From assembly GCA_017620655.1 (NCBI GenBank), contig JAGAUT010000036.1:1-61628 (forward strand): 61,628 nucleotides of DNA, given 5' to 3'. Below, piece after piece: positions 41,816 to 52,198 of this stretch (positions are counted from its first letter, which is position 1; every line of letters starts with the position of its first letter). The notes below the pieces were generated by a model that worked only from the letters and a program-made list of their open reading frames with translations, had not been told where the DNA came from and did no database searches. Position numbers and translations under genes: made by a program. The stretch is from Clostridia bacterium (GTDB taxonomy: Bacteria > Bacillota > Clostridia > Oscillospirales > CAG-382).

Positions 41816-43168
41816 ATGCAGAATTTTAATGAAAATAATAATGAAAAACTTTATATAACCGAGGATAAAGAACATGTAAATGTTTTGCTTGTATCTTTAT
41901 ATCCCGATAATGATTTGCTTTCGTGGTGTGAAGACTCACTTTCAGAGCTGCAGCTTCTTGCTGAAACCTCAATCGGTGATGATGCTGTTAATTCAAAGTT
42001 TTTCAAGATGACCCAATGCCGTGAAAAGCCGGATGTTGCCACCTATCTTGGTTACGGCAAGGCGTTGGAAGCAGGTAAACTCTGTAATGACAATAATATA
42101 TCACTTGTTGTAGTTGACGGTGAAATGAGCCCGTCTCAGATAAGAAATCTTGAAAAAGAAATTGTTGGCTGCTTTGACGATAAAGAAAAAGCAAAGGTAA
42201 AGGTTATTGACAGAACCATGCTCATCTTAGACATTTTTGCAAAGCATGCCGTTACAGGAGAAGGTAAACTTCAGGTTGAAATTGCACAGCTTAAATATAC
42301 TGCGCCGCGTCTTACGGGACGAGGAATCGATCTTTCAAGACAGGGCGGCACAAGTGGCTCTATCGGCTCAAGAGGACCGGGTGAAACAAAACTTGAAACC
42401 GACAGAAGACATATTCAAAGACGAATTCTTGCACTGAAAAACGCCCTTTCTGAAATGGAAAAGGACAGAAGCACAAAGAGGAATAAACGTATAAAGAGTA
42501 ATGTGCCGCTTGCTGTTATTTCCGGTTATACAAACGCAGGAAAATCAACTCTTTTGAATTATCTTACCGATGCAAACATCCTTGCAGAGGATAAACTCTT
42601 TGCTACACTTGACCCCACAGTAAGAAAACTGACATTGCCCTCAGGAAGAAATGTTCTTCTTTCGGATACTGTTGGATTTATTTCACGTCTTCCACATGGC
42701 CTTGTTGAGGCATTCAAATCTACTCTTGATGAGGTCAGATTTGCAGATATTGTTCTAATAGTTGTTGATGCATCTGACGAAAACGCTCAGGAGAAGACAA
42801 AGGTAACGGAGAATATTCTTTCTCAGCTTGATGCAGGTGATAAACCGACTGTTTATGTGTTTAATAAGTGTGACAGACTGGAAGTTGTTCCTGCTAGTGA
42901 TGTTTTAAAAAATCATGATACGGTGTGTATTTCGGCAAAGACAGGTGCCGGCGTTGATAATCTTCTTGAAATAATTGATGAAATTTTGGCGAAATCAAAA
43001 AAACAGGTAAAGTTCCTGTTTCCGTTTGATAAGCATAATGCGGTAAATAAGCTTTATGAAAATGCAACTGTTGTGTCAACAGAGTATATTGACAGCGGTG
43101 TTTTGGTTGAAGCAATTGTTGATGACAAGTGTTACGGAATGTATGAAAATTACATTTTTGTTGATTAA
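41816..43168 (+). CDS. hflX: Ribosome-splitting GTPase HflX
   Basis: A 450-aa GTPase. The N-terminal HflX domain (about 20-190) includes 'YLGYGKALEA', 'DRTMLILDIFAKHA' and the glycine-rich 'GSIGSRGPGETKLETDRR'. The G domain (about 225-400) has the P-loop GYTNAGKST, DTVGF and NKCD. HflX binds 50S subunits and separates stalled or hibernating ribosomes. GGAGG is 7 bases upstream. It is divergent from the ylmC-like gene. Confidence 0.96.
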   Translation: MQNFNENNNEKLYITEDKEHVNVLLVSLYPDNDLLSWCEDSLSELQLLAETSIGDDAVNSKFFKMTQCREKPDVATYLGYGKALEAGKLCNDNNISLVVVDGEMSPSQIRNLEKEIVGCFDDKEKAKVKVIDRTMLILDIFAKHAVTGEGKLQVEIAQLKYTAPRLTGRGIDLSRQGGTSGSIGSRGPGETKLETDRRHIQRRILALKNALSEMEKDRSTKRNKRIKSNVPLAVISGYTNAGKSTLLNYLTDANILAEDKLFATLDPTVRKLTLPSGRNVLLSDTVGFISRLPHGLVEAFKSTLDEVRFADIVLIVVDASDENAQEKTKVTENILSQLDAGDKPTVYVFNKCDRLEVVPASDVLKNHDTVCISAKTGAGVDNLLEIIDEILAKSKKQVKFLFPFDKHNAVNKLYENATVVSTEYIDSGVLVEAIVDDKCYGMYENYIFVD

Positions 43169-43251
43169 ATAAAAAAAATGTCGGTTTTTTGAAAAATAAA
43201 AAAGTGGTTTTCTTTTTTTTAATGTATAATGTAATGTAAGGAGTTGATTGT

Positions 43252-44283
43252 ATGTCTGAAACGGGTGAAATTTACTGCGGGCTTGACGGATTTGAACTGT
43301 GCGAATTTGCAACGTTGTCTTCAAATTCAAAAGGTCGTGTAAAGAGCGAAGACGGTGATTATTGCGACATACGTACTCCGTTTATGCGTGATAGGGACAG
43401 AATTATTCATTCTAAATCTTTCCGCAGACTTATGCATAAGACGCAGTGTTTTCTTTCGCCTGAAGGCGATCACTACAGAACACGTCTTACGCATACTCTT
43501 GAAGTTTCCCAGATTGCAAGAACAATTGCAAGAGCACTTCATCTCAACGAAGACCTGACAGAAGCAATAGCTCTCGGTCATGACCTTGGCCATACCCCTT
43601 TTGGTCATGCAGGAGAGAGAGAACTTGATAAACTGTGCCCTGACGGATTTCAGCATAACGTTCAGAGCCTCAGAGTTGTCGATGTTATAGAGCGAGAAGG
43701 CGCAGGTCTTAATCTTACTTATGAGGTAAGAGACGGTATTCTTTGTCATACCGGCGACAAGGAGGCTGACACTCCCGAAGGCCAGATTATTAAGCTGGCT
43801 GATAGAATTGCATATATTAATCATGATATTGATGATGCGGTAAGAGCCGGTGTCCTCAGTGCTACAGATATTCCTTTCGGGCTTCGTGCCGTGCTTGGTG
43901 AGACACATTCGTCTAGAATCGATACTATGGTAAAAAGTGTTATAAGAGCTACCGGAAAGAACTTTAAAAAGGGCATTTGTAAAGTTGAAATGGAAGCAAA
44001 TATGTATGACAGTACCATGGCACTACGAAAGTTTCTTTTTGATAATGTTTATTTCAATCCCGTTGCCAAGAGTGAAGAAACAAAGGCATGCGATATGATT
44101 AATAAAATGTATGAATATTTCTGTGTACATACAGATAAAATTCCATTTGAATACAGAAAGAATCTTGATATAGGTAGTACTGTTGAAAGAACTGTGTGCG
44201 ATTATATTGCCTGCATGACAGATAGATATGCTGTGCAGACATTCCAAAATTTGTTTATTCCCAAAAAATGGGCTATTTTATAA
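43252..44283 (+). CDS. dgt: dGTPase-like deoxynucleotide triphosphohydrolase
   Basis: A 343-aa HD-superfamily enzyme: 'RDRIIHSKSFRRLMHKTQCF', then HTLEVSQIARTIARAL and the metal-binding 'LGHDLGHTPFGHAGERELD'. It cleaves dNTPs to nucleoside and triphosphate. TATAAT at 43225-43230 is a probable -10 element though no good -35 is visible. SD AAGGAG lies 8 bases upstream. Order dgt-dnaG-rpoD is the clostridial version of the macromolecular-synthesis operon. Confidence 0.94.
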   Translation: MSETGEIYCGLDGFELCEFATLSSNSKGRVKSEDGDYCDIRTPFMRDRDRIIHSKSFRRLMHKTQCFLSPEGDHYRTRLTHTLEVSQIARTIARALHLNEDLTEAIALGHDLGHTPFGHAGERELDKLCPDGFQHNVQSLRVVDVIEREGAGLNLTYEVRDGILCHTGDKEADTPEGQIIKLADRIAYINHDIDDAVRAGVLSATDIPFGLRAVLGETHSSRIDTMVKSVIRATGKNFKKGICKVEMEANMYDSTMALRKFLFDNVYFNPVAKSEETKACDMINKMYEYFCVHTDKIPFEYRKNLDIGSTVERTVCDYIACMTDRYAVQTFQNLFIPKKWAIL

Positions 44284-44310
44284 AATAAAACTGTTTCAGG
44301 AGGTGAGTGC

Positions 44311-46110
44311 ATGGCTTTTCAGCAAGGATTTATTCAGGAATTAAAAATGCGCTCTCCTATACATGACGTTATCGGACGTTATGTTGAACTGAAAAGAGCA
44401 GGGCGTAATATGGTTGGCAGGTGTCCTTTCCATAGTGAAAAAACTCCTTCATTTACTGTGTTTGAGGATAATTTTCATTGCTTTGGCTGCGGTGCCGGCG
44501 GTGATGTTATCACATTTGCAATGAGAATTGAAAATCTAGACTATAAGGATGCAGTAACTTTTCTTGCCGACAGATGTGGTATGACCGTTCCGCAGGAGGA
44601 AAAACGTTATTCAAATTTGGAGAAGCCTAAGCTTTCAAGAGAACGTGCTTTCAGTATGAATAAGGCGGCTGCAAGGATATTCTATGAAAATCTGCTTTCT
44701 CCCGATGGAGAAGCGGCTCGTCAGTATCTTGCGAAACGAGAACTTACATCTGCAACAATTAAGAGATTTGGTCTAGGGTTTGCCAAAAACGAGTTTTATG
44801 ATTTGTATAATAAGTTGACTGCTCTCGGCTATACAAGAGATGAGATTAAAGAAAACTTTTTATGTGGTATTTCTCATAAAAGCGGTAAGCCCTTTGATAT
44901 GTTCAGGAACAGAATTATGTTTCCCATCATTGATACATCAGGAAATGTAATTGCGTTTGGCGGCAGAGTAATGGATGACTCGAAGCCAAAGTATTTAAAT
45001 TCGTCTGATACCGTAATATTCAGGAAGGGAAAACAGCTTTTTGCCTTAAATTATGCAAAGGATGTACTGCTTGGAAACGTTCAAAGCGAACTTGTGAAAC
45101 CGGGGCAGATCATTCTTTGTGAAGGATATATGGATGTAATTGCTATGCATCAGGCCGGTTTTACTAATGCTGTTGCGACCCTTGGTACTGCGATTACGAG
45201 TGAGCACTCCCGTGTTGTTTCAAGATATGCAAAGTCTGCATTTCTTGCTTATGACAGTGATGATGCCGGTAAAAAAGCTGCCGATAAGGCAATGACGCTT
45301 TTGAATGAAGTAGGTGTTGAAACAAAGATAATCAGCATGGTCGATGCCAAAGACCCTGATGAGTATATAAAAAAATTCGGTCCGCAGGCTTTTGCAAAAT
45401 TGCTTAGCGGTTCAGTTGGCCAAATTGATTTTAAAATTGGAGGAATTCTTCAGAAATATAATCTCTCTGTTCCTGATGAAAAGCTAAGAGCTGTTGATGA
45501 GTGCTGCAATATAATAGCCGGAATATATTCGGAAGTCAAGCAGGATATTTACATTCAGAGACTCGCTGAAATCTCAGGTGTAAAACAAGAAAGCATACGC
45601 AGTAAAATAAGCAAGGATAAACGTCGGAATCAGCGTAAATTTGAGACTCAACAAAGGGCTGATATGCAAAAGAAAACAATGCATTTTGATGACAGAATCA
45701 ATCCTGAAGCAATTGCCAATCCTGTTGCTGTTGAAATAGAGGAACGAATTTTGGGAATTCTGATGCTTATGCCCGAAGAGTATGCAAAGTGCGATTCTCT
45801 TAAGGAAGAAGATTTTGTTACAAAGTTCAGTGCAAGGGTTTTTAAGGCTATCACTGATTTGTATAAGGAAAATATTACTGATTTTTCATCCCTAAATGAA
45901 GTATTTACGCCCGAAGAGGTATCTCGGATTTTTGATATGCGTTATAAACGCAGTGAACTGTCTGCAAACGGAACACAGGCCTTGAATGAGCAGATTTCAG
46001 CCTTGAAAAAGGTAAGGAACAAGATTCAGGTCAAAAACAAGGATGTTTCGTCTGCAGAAGATCTGATGGATCTTATTTCAAAAGCGAGAACCGATAAAGG
46101 CGTCAATTAA
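44311..46110 (+). CDS. dnaG: DNA primase
   Basis: A 599-aa primase. The CHC2 zinc finger is complete (C38, H41, C57, C60), the TOPRIM catalytic core holds '[17 protein letters not shown]' and '[17 protein letters not shown]', and the C-terminal 150 residues form the DnaB-helicase-interaction domain. It makes RNA primers for lagging-strand synthesis. The start follows AGGAGGTG. It is part of dgt-dnaG-rpoD. Confidence 0.97.
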   Translation: MAFQQGFIQELKMRSPIHDVIGRYVELKRAGRNMVGRCPFHSEKTPSFTVFEDNFHCFGCGAGGDVITFAMRIENLDYKDAVTFLADRCGMTVPQEEKRYSNLEKPKLSRERAFSMNKAAARIFYENLLSPDGEAARQYLAKRELTSATIKRFGLGFAKNEFYDLYNKLTALGYTRDEIKENFLCGISHKSGKPFDMFRNRIMFPIIDTSGNVIAFGGRVMDDSKPKYLNSSDTVIFRKGKQLFALNYAKDVLLGNVQSELVKPGQIILCEGYMDVIAMHQAGFTNAVATLGTAITSEHSRVVSRYAKSAFLAYDSDDAGKKAADKAMTLLNEVGVETKIISMVDAKDPDEYIKKFGPQAFAKLLSGSVGQIDFKIGGILQKYNLSVPDEKLRAVDECCNIIAGIYSEVKQDIYIQRLAEISGVKQESIRSKISKDKRRNQRKFETQQRADMQKKTMHFDDRINPEAIANPVAVEIEERILGILMLMPEEYAKCDSLKEEDFVTKFSARVFKAITDLYKENITDFSSLNEVFTPEEVSRIFDMRYKRSELSANGTQALNEQISALKKVRNKIQVKNKDVSSAEDLMDLISKARTDKGVN

Positions 46111-46160
46111 AAAGTAAATTTAAGAATGTCGGTCGTGTGCCGGCTGAAAGGAAGTATATC

Positions 46161-47435
46161 ATGCCAAGAAAGAAGAAAGAAGTACTTGAAGAAACTGTTG
46201 AAGCAGTTGAAGTAGCCGAAACTGTTTCTGAAAGTACAGAGCAAGAAACACCTGTAGAGGTAGCCGAAGAAAAGCCCAAAAGAAAGAGAACCTCAAAAGC
46301 TTCAAAGGAGGCGCCAGGCGAAGCAGCAACTCCCAGAAAGAAGAACGATATCCAGGAGCTTCTTGAAAAGGGTAAGGCAAAGGGTTCGCTCACAAACGAA
46401 GAAATCCTTGAGGTTCTTGATGAAGAAGAGCTTGATGTGGAAAACATGGAAAAGCTCATGGAAACAATTGAAAACCTCGGTATCGAAGTTACAGGTTATA
46501 ACGATGAATCCTTCAGCGATATTGAAGCAGGTCTTTCAAACGTTGATAATATGAGCGAGTACGGCTCGGATGAAGATGGTGATAATGCTGTCAATCAGGA
46601 CGGCCTTATTATCGATGACCCGGTAAAGATGTATCTCAAGGAAATCGGTAAAGTAGATCTTCTTAATACAGAGCAGGAGCTCGAACTTGCTGAAAAAATG
46701 GCAAACGGTGATGAAAGAGCAAAACAGAAGCTTGTTGAGAGTAACCTCAGACTTGTTGTCAGCATAGCAAAAAGATATGTCGGCAGAGGTATGTTTTTCC
46801 TTGATCTTATCCAGGAGGGTAACCTCGGTCTTATGAAGGCTGTAGAAAAGTTTGACTATACCAAGGGCTATAAGTTCTCGACTTATGCAACATGGTGGAT
46901 TCGTCAGGCTATCACCCGTGCCATTGCCGATCAGGCAAGAACAATCAGAATTCCTGTTCATATGGTAGAAACCATTAATAAGGTCCTGAGAGTTTCCCGT
47001 CAGCTTCTTCAGGAGCTTGGCAGAGAAGCAACAACAGAGGAAATTGCTGCAAAGATGAATATGAGTGTTGAAAAGGTAAGAGATATTATGAAGCTCGCAC
47101 AGGAGCCGGTAAGCCTTGAGACTCCTATCGGTGAAGAAGAAGACAGCCACCTTGGTGACTTTATTCCTGATGATGATGCTCCTGCACCTGCGGAAGCCGC
47201 GTCTTATACGCTTCTTCGTGAGCAGCTTTGCGAAGTTCTCCACACACTCACTCCAAGAGAAGAGCATGTTCTTAAATTGAGATTCGGACTTGAAGACGGC
47301 AGAACAAGAACTCTCGAAGAGGTTGGTAAGGTGTTTAACATTACCCGTGAACGTATCCGTCAGATAGAAGCAAAGGCTCTCAGAAAGCTTCGCCATCCCA
47401 GCCGTTCCAAGAGACTCAGAGATTATCTTGATTAA
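46161..47435 (+). CDS. rpoD: Primary sigma factor RpoD (SigA)
   Basis: A 424-aa sigma-70 factor. The N-terminal 100 residues are a Lys/Glu-rich, low-complexity extension followed by region 1.1-like sequence. Region 1.2 is '[13 protein letters not shown]', region 2 '[21 protein letters not shown]', region 3 and 4 ('[20 protein letters not shown]') are complete. AAAGGAAG 7 bases upstream selects ATG 46161 over a GTG at 46137. It recognises the TTGACA/TATAAT promoters seen across this window. The first part of the N-terminus is unusually charged and is probably disordered. Confidence 0.97.
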   Translation: MPRKKKEVLEETVEAVEVAETVSESTEQETPVEVAEEKPKRKRTSKASKEAPGEAATPRKKNDIQELLEKGKAKGSLTNEEILEVLDEEELDVENMEKLMETIENLGIEVTGYNDESFSDIEAGLSNVDNMSEYGSDEDGDNAVNQDGLIIDDPVKMYLKEIGKVDLLNTEQELELAEKMANGDERAKQKLVESNLRLVVSIAKRYVGRGMFFLDLIQEGNLGLMKAVEKFDYTKGYKFSTYATWWIRQAITRAIADQARTIRIPVHMVETINKVLRVSRQLLQELGREATTEEIAAKMNMSVEKVRDIMKLAQEPVSLETPIGEEEDSHLGDFIPDDDAPAPAEAASYTLLREQLCEVLHTLTPREEHVLKLRFGLEDGRTRTLEEVGKVFNITRERIRQIEAKALRKLRHPSRSKRLRDYLD

Positions 47436-47446
47436 TAGGTGAAAAT

Positions 47447-48124
47447 ATGAAAATTGGAATTATTGCGGCGCTTGACTGCGAAATGGTCGAGTTTTGTAAA
47501 GATTTTGGTGCAAAGCCGTCAAAGTATTATGGCATTTATGAAGGCAAATGTGCCGAACATGATGTTTATATAAGCCTTGTTGGCGTTGGTAAAGTTAATG
47601 CTGCAGCGAATACCCAAAGATTAATTGACTTGTTTGATGTTGATTATGTTATAAATTCGGGTGTTGCCGGTTGTACATGTAATCACCTTGGCGTTTGTGA
47701 TGTCGTTGTTTCAAAGGAACTTACATATCACGATTTCTATCCAATTGGTGTTTTGGACAAGTATGCACCGAACGCCTCGGTTTTTAAAGCCGATGAAAAG
47801 TTGATTTCACTGGCTTGTGAGGCTTGTGAGAACATCAAGGATGATGGCTTTAAATTTGATACAGGAATGATTGTAACGGGTGATCAGTTTGTTGAGGACA
47901 GTAATGTTGTAGCAAGACTGAGAGCTGATTATAACGCATTCTGTACCGAAATGGAAGGTGCGGCTGTAGCACATGTATGTGTGCTTAATAAGGTTCCTTT
48001 TGTTGTAATCAGAGCCATGTCCGATAATGCCGATGAAGATGCAGACATGTCGTTTGAAGAAATGTCGGCGGTTGCTGCCAAGCGTGCAAGCTTTGTATCC
48101 ACATATATTATTTCCAAACTGTAA
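47447..48124 (+). CDS. mtnN: 5'-methylthioadenosine/S-adenosylhomocysteine nucleosidase
   Basis: A 225-aa enzyme: 'MKIGIIAALDCEMVEF', 'VYISLVGVGKVNAAANTQ', 'NSGVAGC' and the 'TEMEGAAVAHVC...RAMSDNAD' catalytic block of MTA/SAH nucleosidases. It recycles methylthioadenosine and S-adenosylhomocysteine and contributes to autoinducer-2 precursor formation. It starts 11 bp after rpoD and is followed 17 bp later by PBP2, so it is likely cotranscribed with both. Confidence 0.95.
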   Translation: MKIGIIAALDCEMVEFCKDFGAKPSKYYGIYEGKCAEHDVYISLVGVGKVNAAANTQRLIDLFDVDYVINSGVAGCTCNHLGVCDVVVSKELTYHDFYPIGVLDKYAPNASVFKADEKLISLACEACENIKDDGFKFDTGMIVTGDQFVEDSNVVARLRADYNAFCTEMEGAAVAHVCVLNKVPFVVIRAMSDNADEDADMSFEEMSAVAAKRASFVSTYIISKL

Positions 48125-48141
48125 TTTACGGAGTAGTTAAA

Positions 48142-50235
48142 ATGTTAAAGAAGAAGGATAATCGTACACTTAATAAGAGCATAGACCTTTTGCGTATAGT
48201 GATTCTGTCTGTGCTTTTCGGTGCGGTTATCCTTCTGTTTTTGTTTAAGCTTGTTGATCTTCAGGTATTGAAGCATGATGACTATTCATCGGAAGTTGTT
48301 CTGAAGACCTATAAGACACGTCCTATTGAAATGAGCAGGGGACATATATATGACCGCAACGGTGTGCTTCTTGTATCAAATCAAAAAAATTATAATGTAG
48401 CGGTTCAATATTCCACTCTTGATTCTATGGATTACAACACTGCTATTCTTAAATTTATAGATTTTTGCAACAGTAATTCAATTGAATTGTCTGATAGTCT
48501 CCCTGTTGCAAAAGAAAAGCCGTACATATTTGATGAAGATTATATTTTTGATGAAGAAAAAGAAAAGCTTCTTGATGAATTTATAAATCTGAATCTTCTG
48601 GCGAATGAGCCGCTGTTTTCTGGGGATGAAGCTTTTTATAATTATCTTTGTGAAAGGTACGGCGTTGAGAGTATGAATACGGATTCGGCAAGAGTCCGTC
48701 TTCTTGTAGGTATCAGATATGACATGGAGACGCATAGCTTTGGGTATTTTGATAATTACGTTCTTTTGTCTGATGTAGATGAAAAAACTCGTACATTGAT
48801 ATCAGAAAACTTACACACAATGCACGGAATTGTTATAACAACAGAAGATAAAAGATTTTATAACAAAGGAACTCTTGCTTCTCATATTCTTGGCAGAACA
48901 GGCAAACTTGATATAGACGACGTTGAGGAATATGTAAAGCAAAAGGGATACTCTTACGATGAAATGATTGGTAGAGAAGGTGCTGAAAAGGCGTTTGAGG
49001 ATTACCTTCACGGATTTAACGGAATAGAACAGATAGAAATTGATAAAGATAACAATATAGTTTCAAAAAGTGTTATCAAACAAGGAGAAAACGGTTATTC
49101 AGTAAATCTGACAATTGATGCTGAAATGCAAAAGGTTGCTGAAGATTCGCTTGTTGAACAGATTGAAACAGCAAGAAGAATCGGTCTTTCCGACTTGGTT
49201 TCATATAACGGTGAAGATTGCAATGCAGGAAGCGTCGTTGTGATGAATCCTAAAAACGGTGAGATTCTTGCCAGTGCCAGTTATCCCAACTATAATCTGA
49301 ACACCTTTTCCGAAGACATTGGGAAACTTAATTCGGACAGTGCGCGACCACTTATTAACAGAGCTACTCAAGGTATCTATCCTCCCGGTTCTACATTTAA
49401 AATTGCAACGGCTGTAGCAGCATTGTCAGAGGGAATTGTTACTCCAAACACAATCATTAATGATACGGGACGTTATACCGCCTATGATGACTATCAGCCG
49501 TCATGCTGGTCCCTTACCAAGCGAGGATATGGACACGGCTGGGTAGATTTAAAAATGGCTATCGAAGAGTCATGTAACTATTATTTCTATAAAGTGGCAG
49601 ACGATATGGGAATTGATGCTCTTACAAAGCATGCGTCTCTGCTCGGACTCGGTCAGAAAACAGGAATTGAGCTTCCTGAGGCTGAAGGCGTTCTTGCAGG
49701 CCCTGAGTACAGAGACAGTAAAGGTCTTCTGTGGAATCCCGGTGACACTTTGCAGGCGGCAATTGGTCAGTCAGATAATGCTTTTACACCAATACAGCTG
49801 TGTTCCTACATGTCTGCGGTTGTAAATGGCGGAATAAGATATAAGGCAACACTTCTTGATTCGGTTGTTGATTATTATGACGGAAGCACTGTATTTGAAA
49901 ATAAGCCTGTTGTTCTTAGTGAGATTGACATTCCTGAAGATACAGTTGATATCTTAAAGAGTGCGATGAAGTCGGTTGTTGATGAAGGTACTGCAAGCTC
50001 AGTCTTCCTAAATTATGATTATGAGATAGGCGGAAAAACAGGTACTGCACAGGTATCAAGCGGCAGCGATACTGTATTATTCGTGGGCTTTGCACCTTAC
50101 GATGATCCTGAAATAGTTGTTTCGGTTATTGTTGAACATGGTGATCAAAGTTCAAGAGCAACGCAGGTTGCAAAGTCGGTATTTGATTACTATTTTAGCA
50201 CGCTGTCGGACCTTGAAGGAGATTCAAATGAATAA
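48142..50235 (+). CDS. mrdA: Penicillin-binding protein 2 (class B transpeptidase)
   Basis: A 697-aa class B PBP. One N-terminal transmembrane helix (about 18-40), a dimerisation/pedestal domain (about 50-330) and a transpeptidase domain with S417-T-F-K420, S477-C-N479 and K632-T-G634. Its short 'RGHIYDRNG' motif precedes the pedestal, typical of MrdA/PBP2. It cross-links peptidoglycan during elongation, normally with the SEDS protein RodA, which is not in this window. It overlaps the DUF3810 gene by 8 bp. Confidence 0.94.
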   Translation: MLKKKDNRTLNKSIDLLRIVILSVLFGAVILLFLFKLVDLQVLKHDDYSSEVVLKTYKTRPIEMSRGHIYDRNGVLLVSNQKNYNVAVQYSTLDSMDYNTAILKFIDFCNSNSIELSDSLPVAKEKPYIFDEDYIFDEEKEKLLDEFINLNLLANEPLFSGDEAFYNYLCERYGVESMNTDSARVRLLVGIRYDMETHSFGYFDNYVLLSDVDEKTRTLISENLHTMHGIVITTEDKRFYNKGTLASHILGRTGKLDIDDVEEYVKQKGYSYDEMIGREGAEKAFEDYLHGFNGIEQIEIDKDNNIVSKSVIKQGENGYSVNLTIDAEMQKVAEDSLVEQIETARRIGLSDLVSYNGEDCNAGSVVVMNPKNGEILASASYPNYNLNTFSEDIGKLNSDSARPLINRATQGIYPPGSTFKIATAVAALSEGIVTPNTIINDTGRYTAYDDYQPSCWSLTKRGYGHGWVDLKMAIEESCNYYFYKVADDMGIDALTKHASLLGLGQKTGIELPEAEGVLAGPEYRDSKGLLWNPGDTLQAAIGQSDNAFTPIQLCSYMSAVVNGGIRYKATLLDSVVDYYDGSTVFENKPVVLSEIDIPEDTVDILKSAMKSVVDEGTASSVFLNYDYEIGGKTGTAQVSSGSDTVLFVGFAPYDDPEIVVSVIVEHGDQSSRATQVAKSVFDYYFSTLSDLEGDSNE

Positions 50236-51328
50236 AAGAATAAATGCAGATTATAGAACGTTTTTTAAAGTAAGCATTTTACTTTTTGCCTACTCAATAA
50301 TTGTTCTTGTTATCTGCATTTTTTCTCGTCAGTTTTCAGAAATGTATTGCAGGACTTTTTCAGCGGGAATGAGAAATATACTTTCAGCAATTACCGGAAT
50401 ATTCAATTTTTCCGTAGCAGAAATGTTGCTTTTTGTTTTGCCGATTGGTTTTGTTGTGTTTGAAATATATCTAACTGTTAGAAAACGTTTTTCTTTCAAA
50501 AAAATGTTTGTAACCTTGCTTACTGCTGTATTTATCGCCTTTTTCCTGTTTGTTAACACCTTCGGTGTTTGTTATTTTAGGAAACCGGTTGAAGAAAACA
50601 TGGGGTTTGATATTAAAGAGTTTTCTGATAGTGAACTTATGGACTCTGCACTTTTTATAAAACAAAGGCTTGAAAATTTCCTTGATGGTACCGTGTTTCT
50701 TGAAGACGGGTCATCAAAAAATCCTTATAATTGGTCTGAACTCAATTCCAAATTGATTAAAGGATTTGACAGGCTGAAAAAGGATTATCCATTTATTTCA
50801 TATATTTCCTCACCGGCAAAAAAGATATACATGTCTCCTGTAATGACTTATACTCATATTTCAGGGATTTTTATGCCGTTTACCGCCGAGGCAAATGTCA
50901 ACACTAATTATCCTGAATATGTTGTTGCATTTTCTACAGCACACGAAATGGCCCATCAAAGAGGTGTTGCAGGGGAGGATGAAGCAAATTTTATAGCCTT
51001 TCTTGCCTGTCTTTCGTCTGGTGACAGTTATTTGTCTTATTCTGCACTGCTCAGTATGTATGACTATTATCTCGATGAAGCTTATAAAACCGATAAAGAA
51101 ATGTATATAGAGCTGTTGTCCGTTACAGACAAACGCGTACTTGGTGAAATGTACGCTTATTCTGTGTTTTTTGATAAATACAGAGATTCAGCTGCATCTC
51201 GTGTTGCCGATGTTGTCAATGACTCGTATATTAAAACAATGGGCGATAAGGTCGGGGTTGAAAGTTATGGCCGCGTAGTTGAACTTTGTACATCATATCT
51301 TATAGAAAAAGAAGCTCTGCCTTATTAG
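50228..51328 (+). CDS. DUF3810 membrane protein with HExxH motif
   Basis: A 366-aa protein. Three hydrophobic segments occupy about 15-35, 58-82 and 98-118; the rest forms a domain with 'VVAFSTAHEMAHQRGVAGEDEANFIAFL', that is HEMAH followed by a downstream Glu in GEDEAN, the gluzincin-type zinc-protease arrangement. The family is DUF3810, with no established substrate. AAGGAG 6 bases upstream selects ATG 50228, overlapping the PBP2 stop, so it is translationally coupled to PBP2. A role in envelope protein processing is inferred from this coupling. It ends in a terminator stem that includes its last codons. Confidence 0.85.
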   Translation: MNKRINADYRTFFKVSILLFAYSIIVLVICIFSRQFSEMYCRTFSAGMRNILSAITGIFNFSVAEMLLFVLPIGFVVFEIYLTVRKRFSFKKMFVTLLTAVFIAFFLFVNTFGVCYFRKPVEENMGFDIKEFSDSELMDSALFIKQRLENFLDGTVFLEDGSSKNPYNWSELNSKLIKGFDRLKKDYPFISYISSPAKKIYMSPVMTYTHISGIFMPFTAEANVNTNYPEYVVAFSTAHEMAHQRGVAGEDEANFIAFLACLSSGDSYLSYSALLSMYDYYLDEAYKTDKEMYIELLSVTDKRVLGEMYAYSVFFDKYRDSAASRVADVVNDSYIKTMGDKVGVESYGRVVELCTSYLIEKEALPY

Positions 51329-51340
51329 CAGAGCTTTTCT
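51312..51340. terminator. Bidirectional terminator overlapping the DUF3810 stop
   Basis: AAGCTCTGC (51312-51320), loop CTTATTA, GCAGAGCTT (51328-51336), then TTCTTTT. The stop codon of the upstream gene lies in the loop. It serves both the DUF3810 gene and the convergent prmC gene. Confidence 0.9.
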
Positions 51341-51341
51341 T

Positions 51342-52178
51342 TTATTCTTTTTGAGCAAGACAAACACGTTCAACTTCAAATATATCTCTTAACAGATTTG
51401 CTGAAAATTTTTGAGAACGGAAAATTGCAGCAACTTCTTCGCCGATGTCGTATCCCACCTCAACGGCACAGCACCCGTTGTCTGAAATGAATTTGTTGGC
51501 AAAGTATTTAGCTATCAGTTTGTAAAAGTCAAGACCGTCATGTCCGCCGTCAAGGGCTATAGCAGGCTCATGAAGAACTTCGGCACTCAGTGTTTTCATA
51601 TCATCAGACTTAATGTACGGAGGATTAGAAACAATAACATCAGGAATAAAGTCGGGCGTGTACTCGTAAATGTCAGCACATACAAATTTTAGTCTATCCG
51701 AGGATATGCCGTGGTATTCAGCATTTTTCTTTGCATAATTAAGCGCATCTTCTGAAATGTCAACGGCTACTGCTGTAACATCGGGACGATTGTTAAGAAC
51801 TGCTACTGAAATACAGCCGCTTCCGGTACATAAGTCAAGGAGCTTGCCGTTTCGAGGAAGCTTTTTGATTGCGATTTCCGCCAGCATTTCTGTCTCGGGC
51901 CTTGGAATCAGGCAGCCTTTTCCGCAGAACATGCGAAGCCCAAAAAACTCCCACTCTCCTATAATGTACTGGAGCGGTTCAAAATCAAGTCTCCTGTTTA
52001 CGGCTTTAGTAAGCTTTTCCAAAATACTGTTTTCTAAAACGTTGCACCTGGAGAGTAAAAGTTCGCTCTTCTTGAGACCGGATATTGCAAGCATTATTGT
52101 TTCGAGTTCAAACGATGCGTTGTCGGTTATTAATTTGAGTTTTGGTAGATATTCAGCTTTAAATTCGTTGTAAGTCAT
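51342..52178 (-). CDS. prmC: Release-factor glutamine methyltransferase
   Basis: A 278-aa protein: N-terminal helical substrate-binding domain (about 1-80, with 'RRLDFEPLQYIIGEWEFFG'), then a SAM-binding Rossmann fold (LLDLCTGSGCISVA) and the catalytic NPPY in 'VIVSNPPYIKSDD'. It methylates the GGQ glutamine of release factors 1 and 2. It lies 20 bp downstream of the DUF1385 gene in the same direction, an order seen in many Clostridia. prfA is not present in this window. Confidence 0.95.
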   Translation of the reverse strand: MTYNEFKAEYLPKLKLITDNASFELETIMLAISGLKKSELLLSRCNVLENSILEKLTKAVNRRLDFEPLQYIIGEWEFFGLRMFCGKGCLIPRPETEMLAEIAIKKLPRNGKLLDLCTGSGCISVAVLNNRPDVTAVAVDISEDALNYAKKNAEYHGISSDRLKFVCADIYEYTPDFIPDVIVSNPPYIKSDDMKTLSAEVLHEPAIALDGGHDGLDFYKLIAKYFANKFISDNGCCAVEVGYDIGEEVAAIFRSQKFSANLLRDIFEVERVCLAQKE

Positions 52179-52198
52179 TTATTATCCTTGCTTCGTGC

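Noticed and set aside
46536..47396. 286-codon open frame antisense to rpoD
   Set aside because: It lies entirely within the well-conserved sigma factor gene on the other strand and its product is Cys/Phe/Leu-rich nonsense with no SD.
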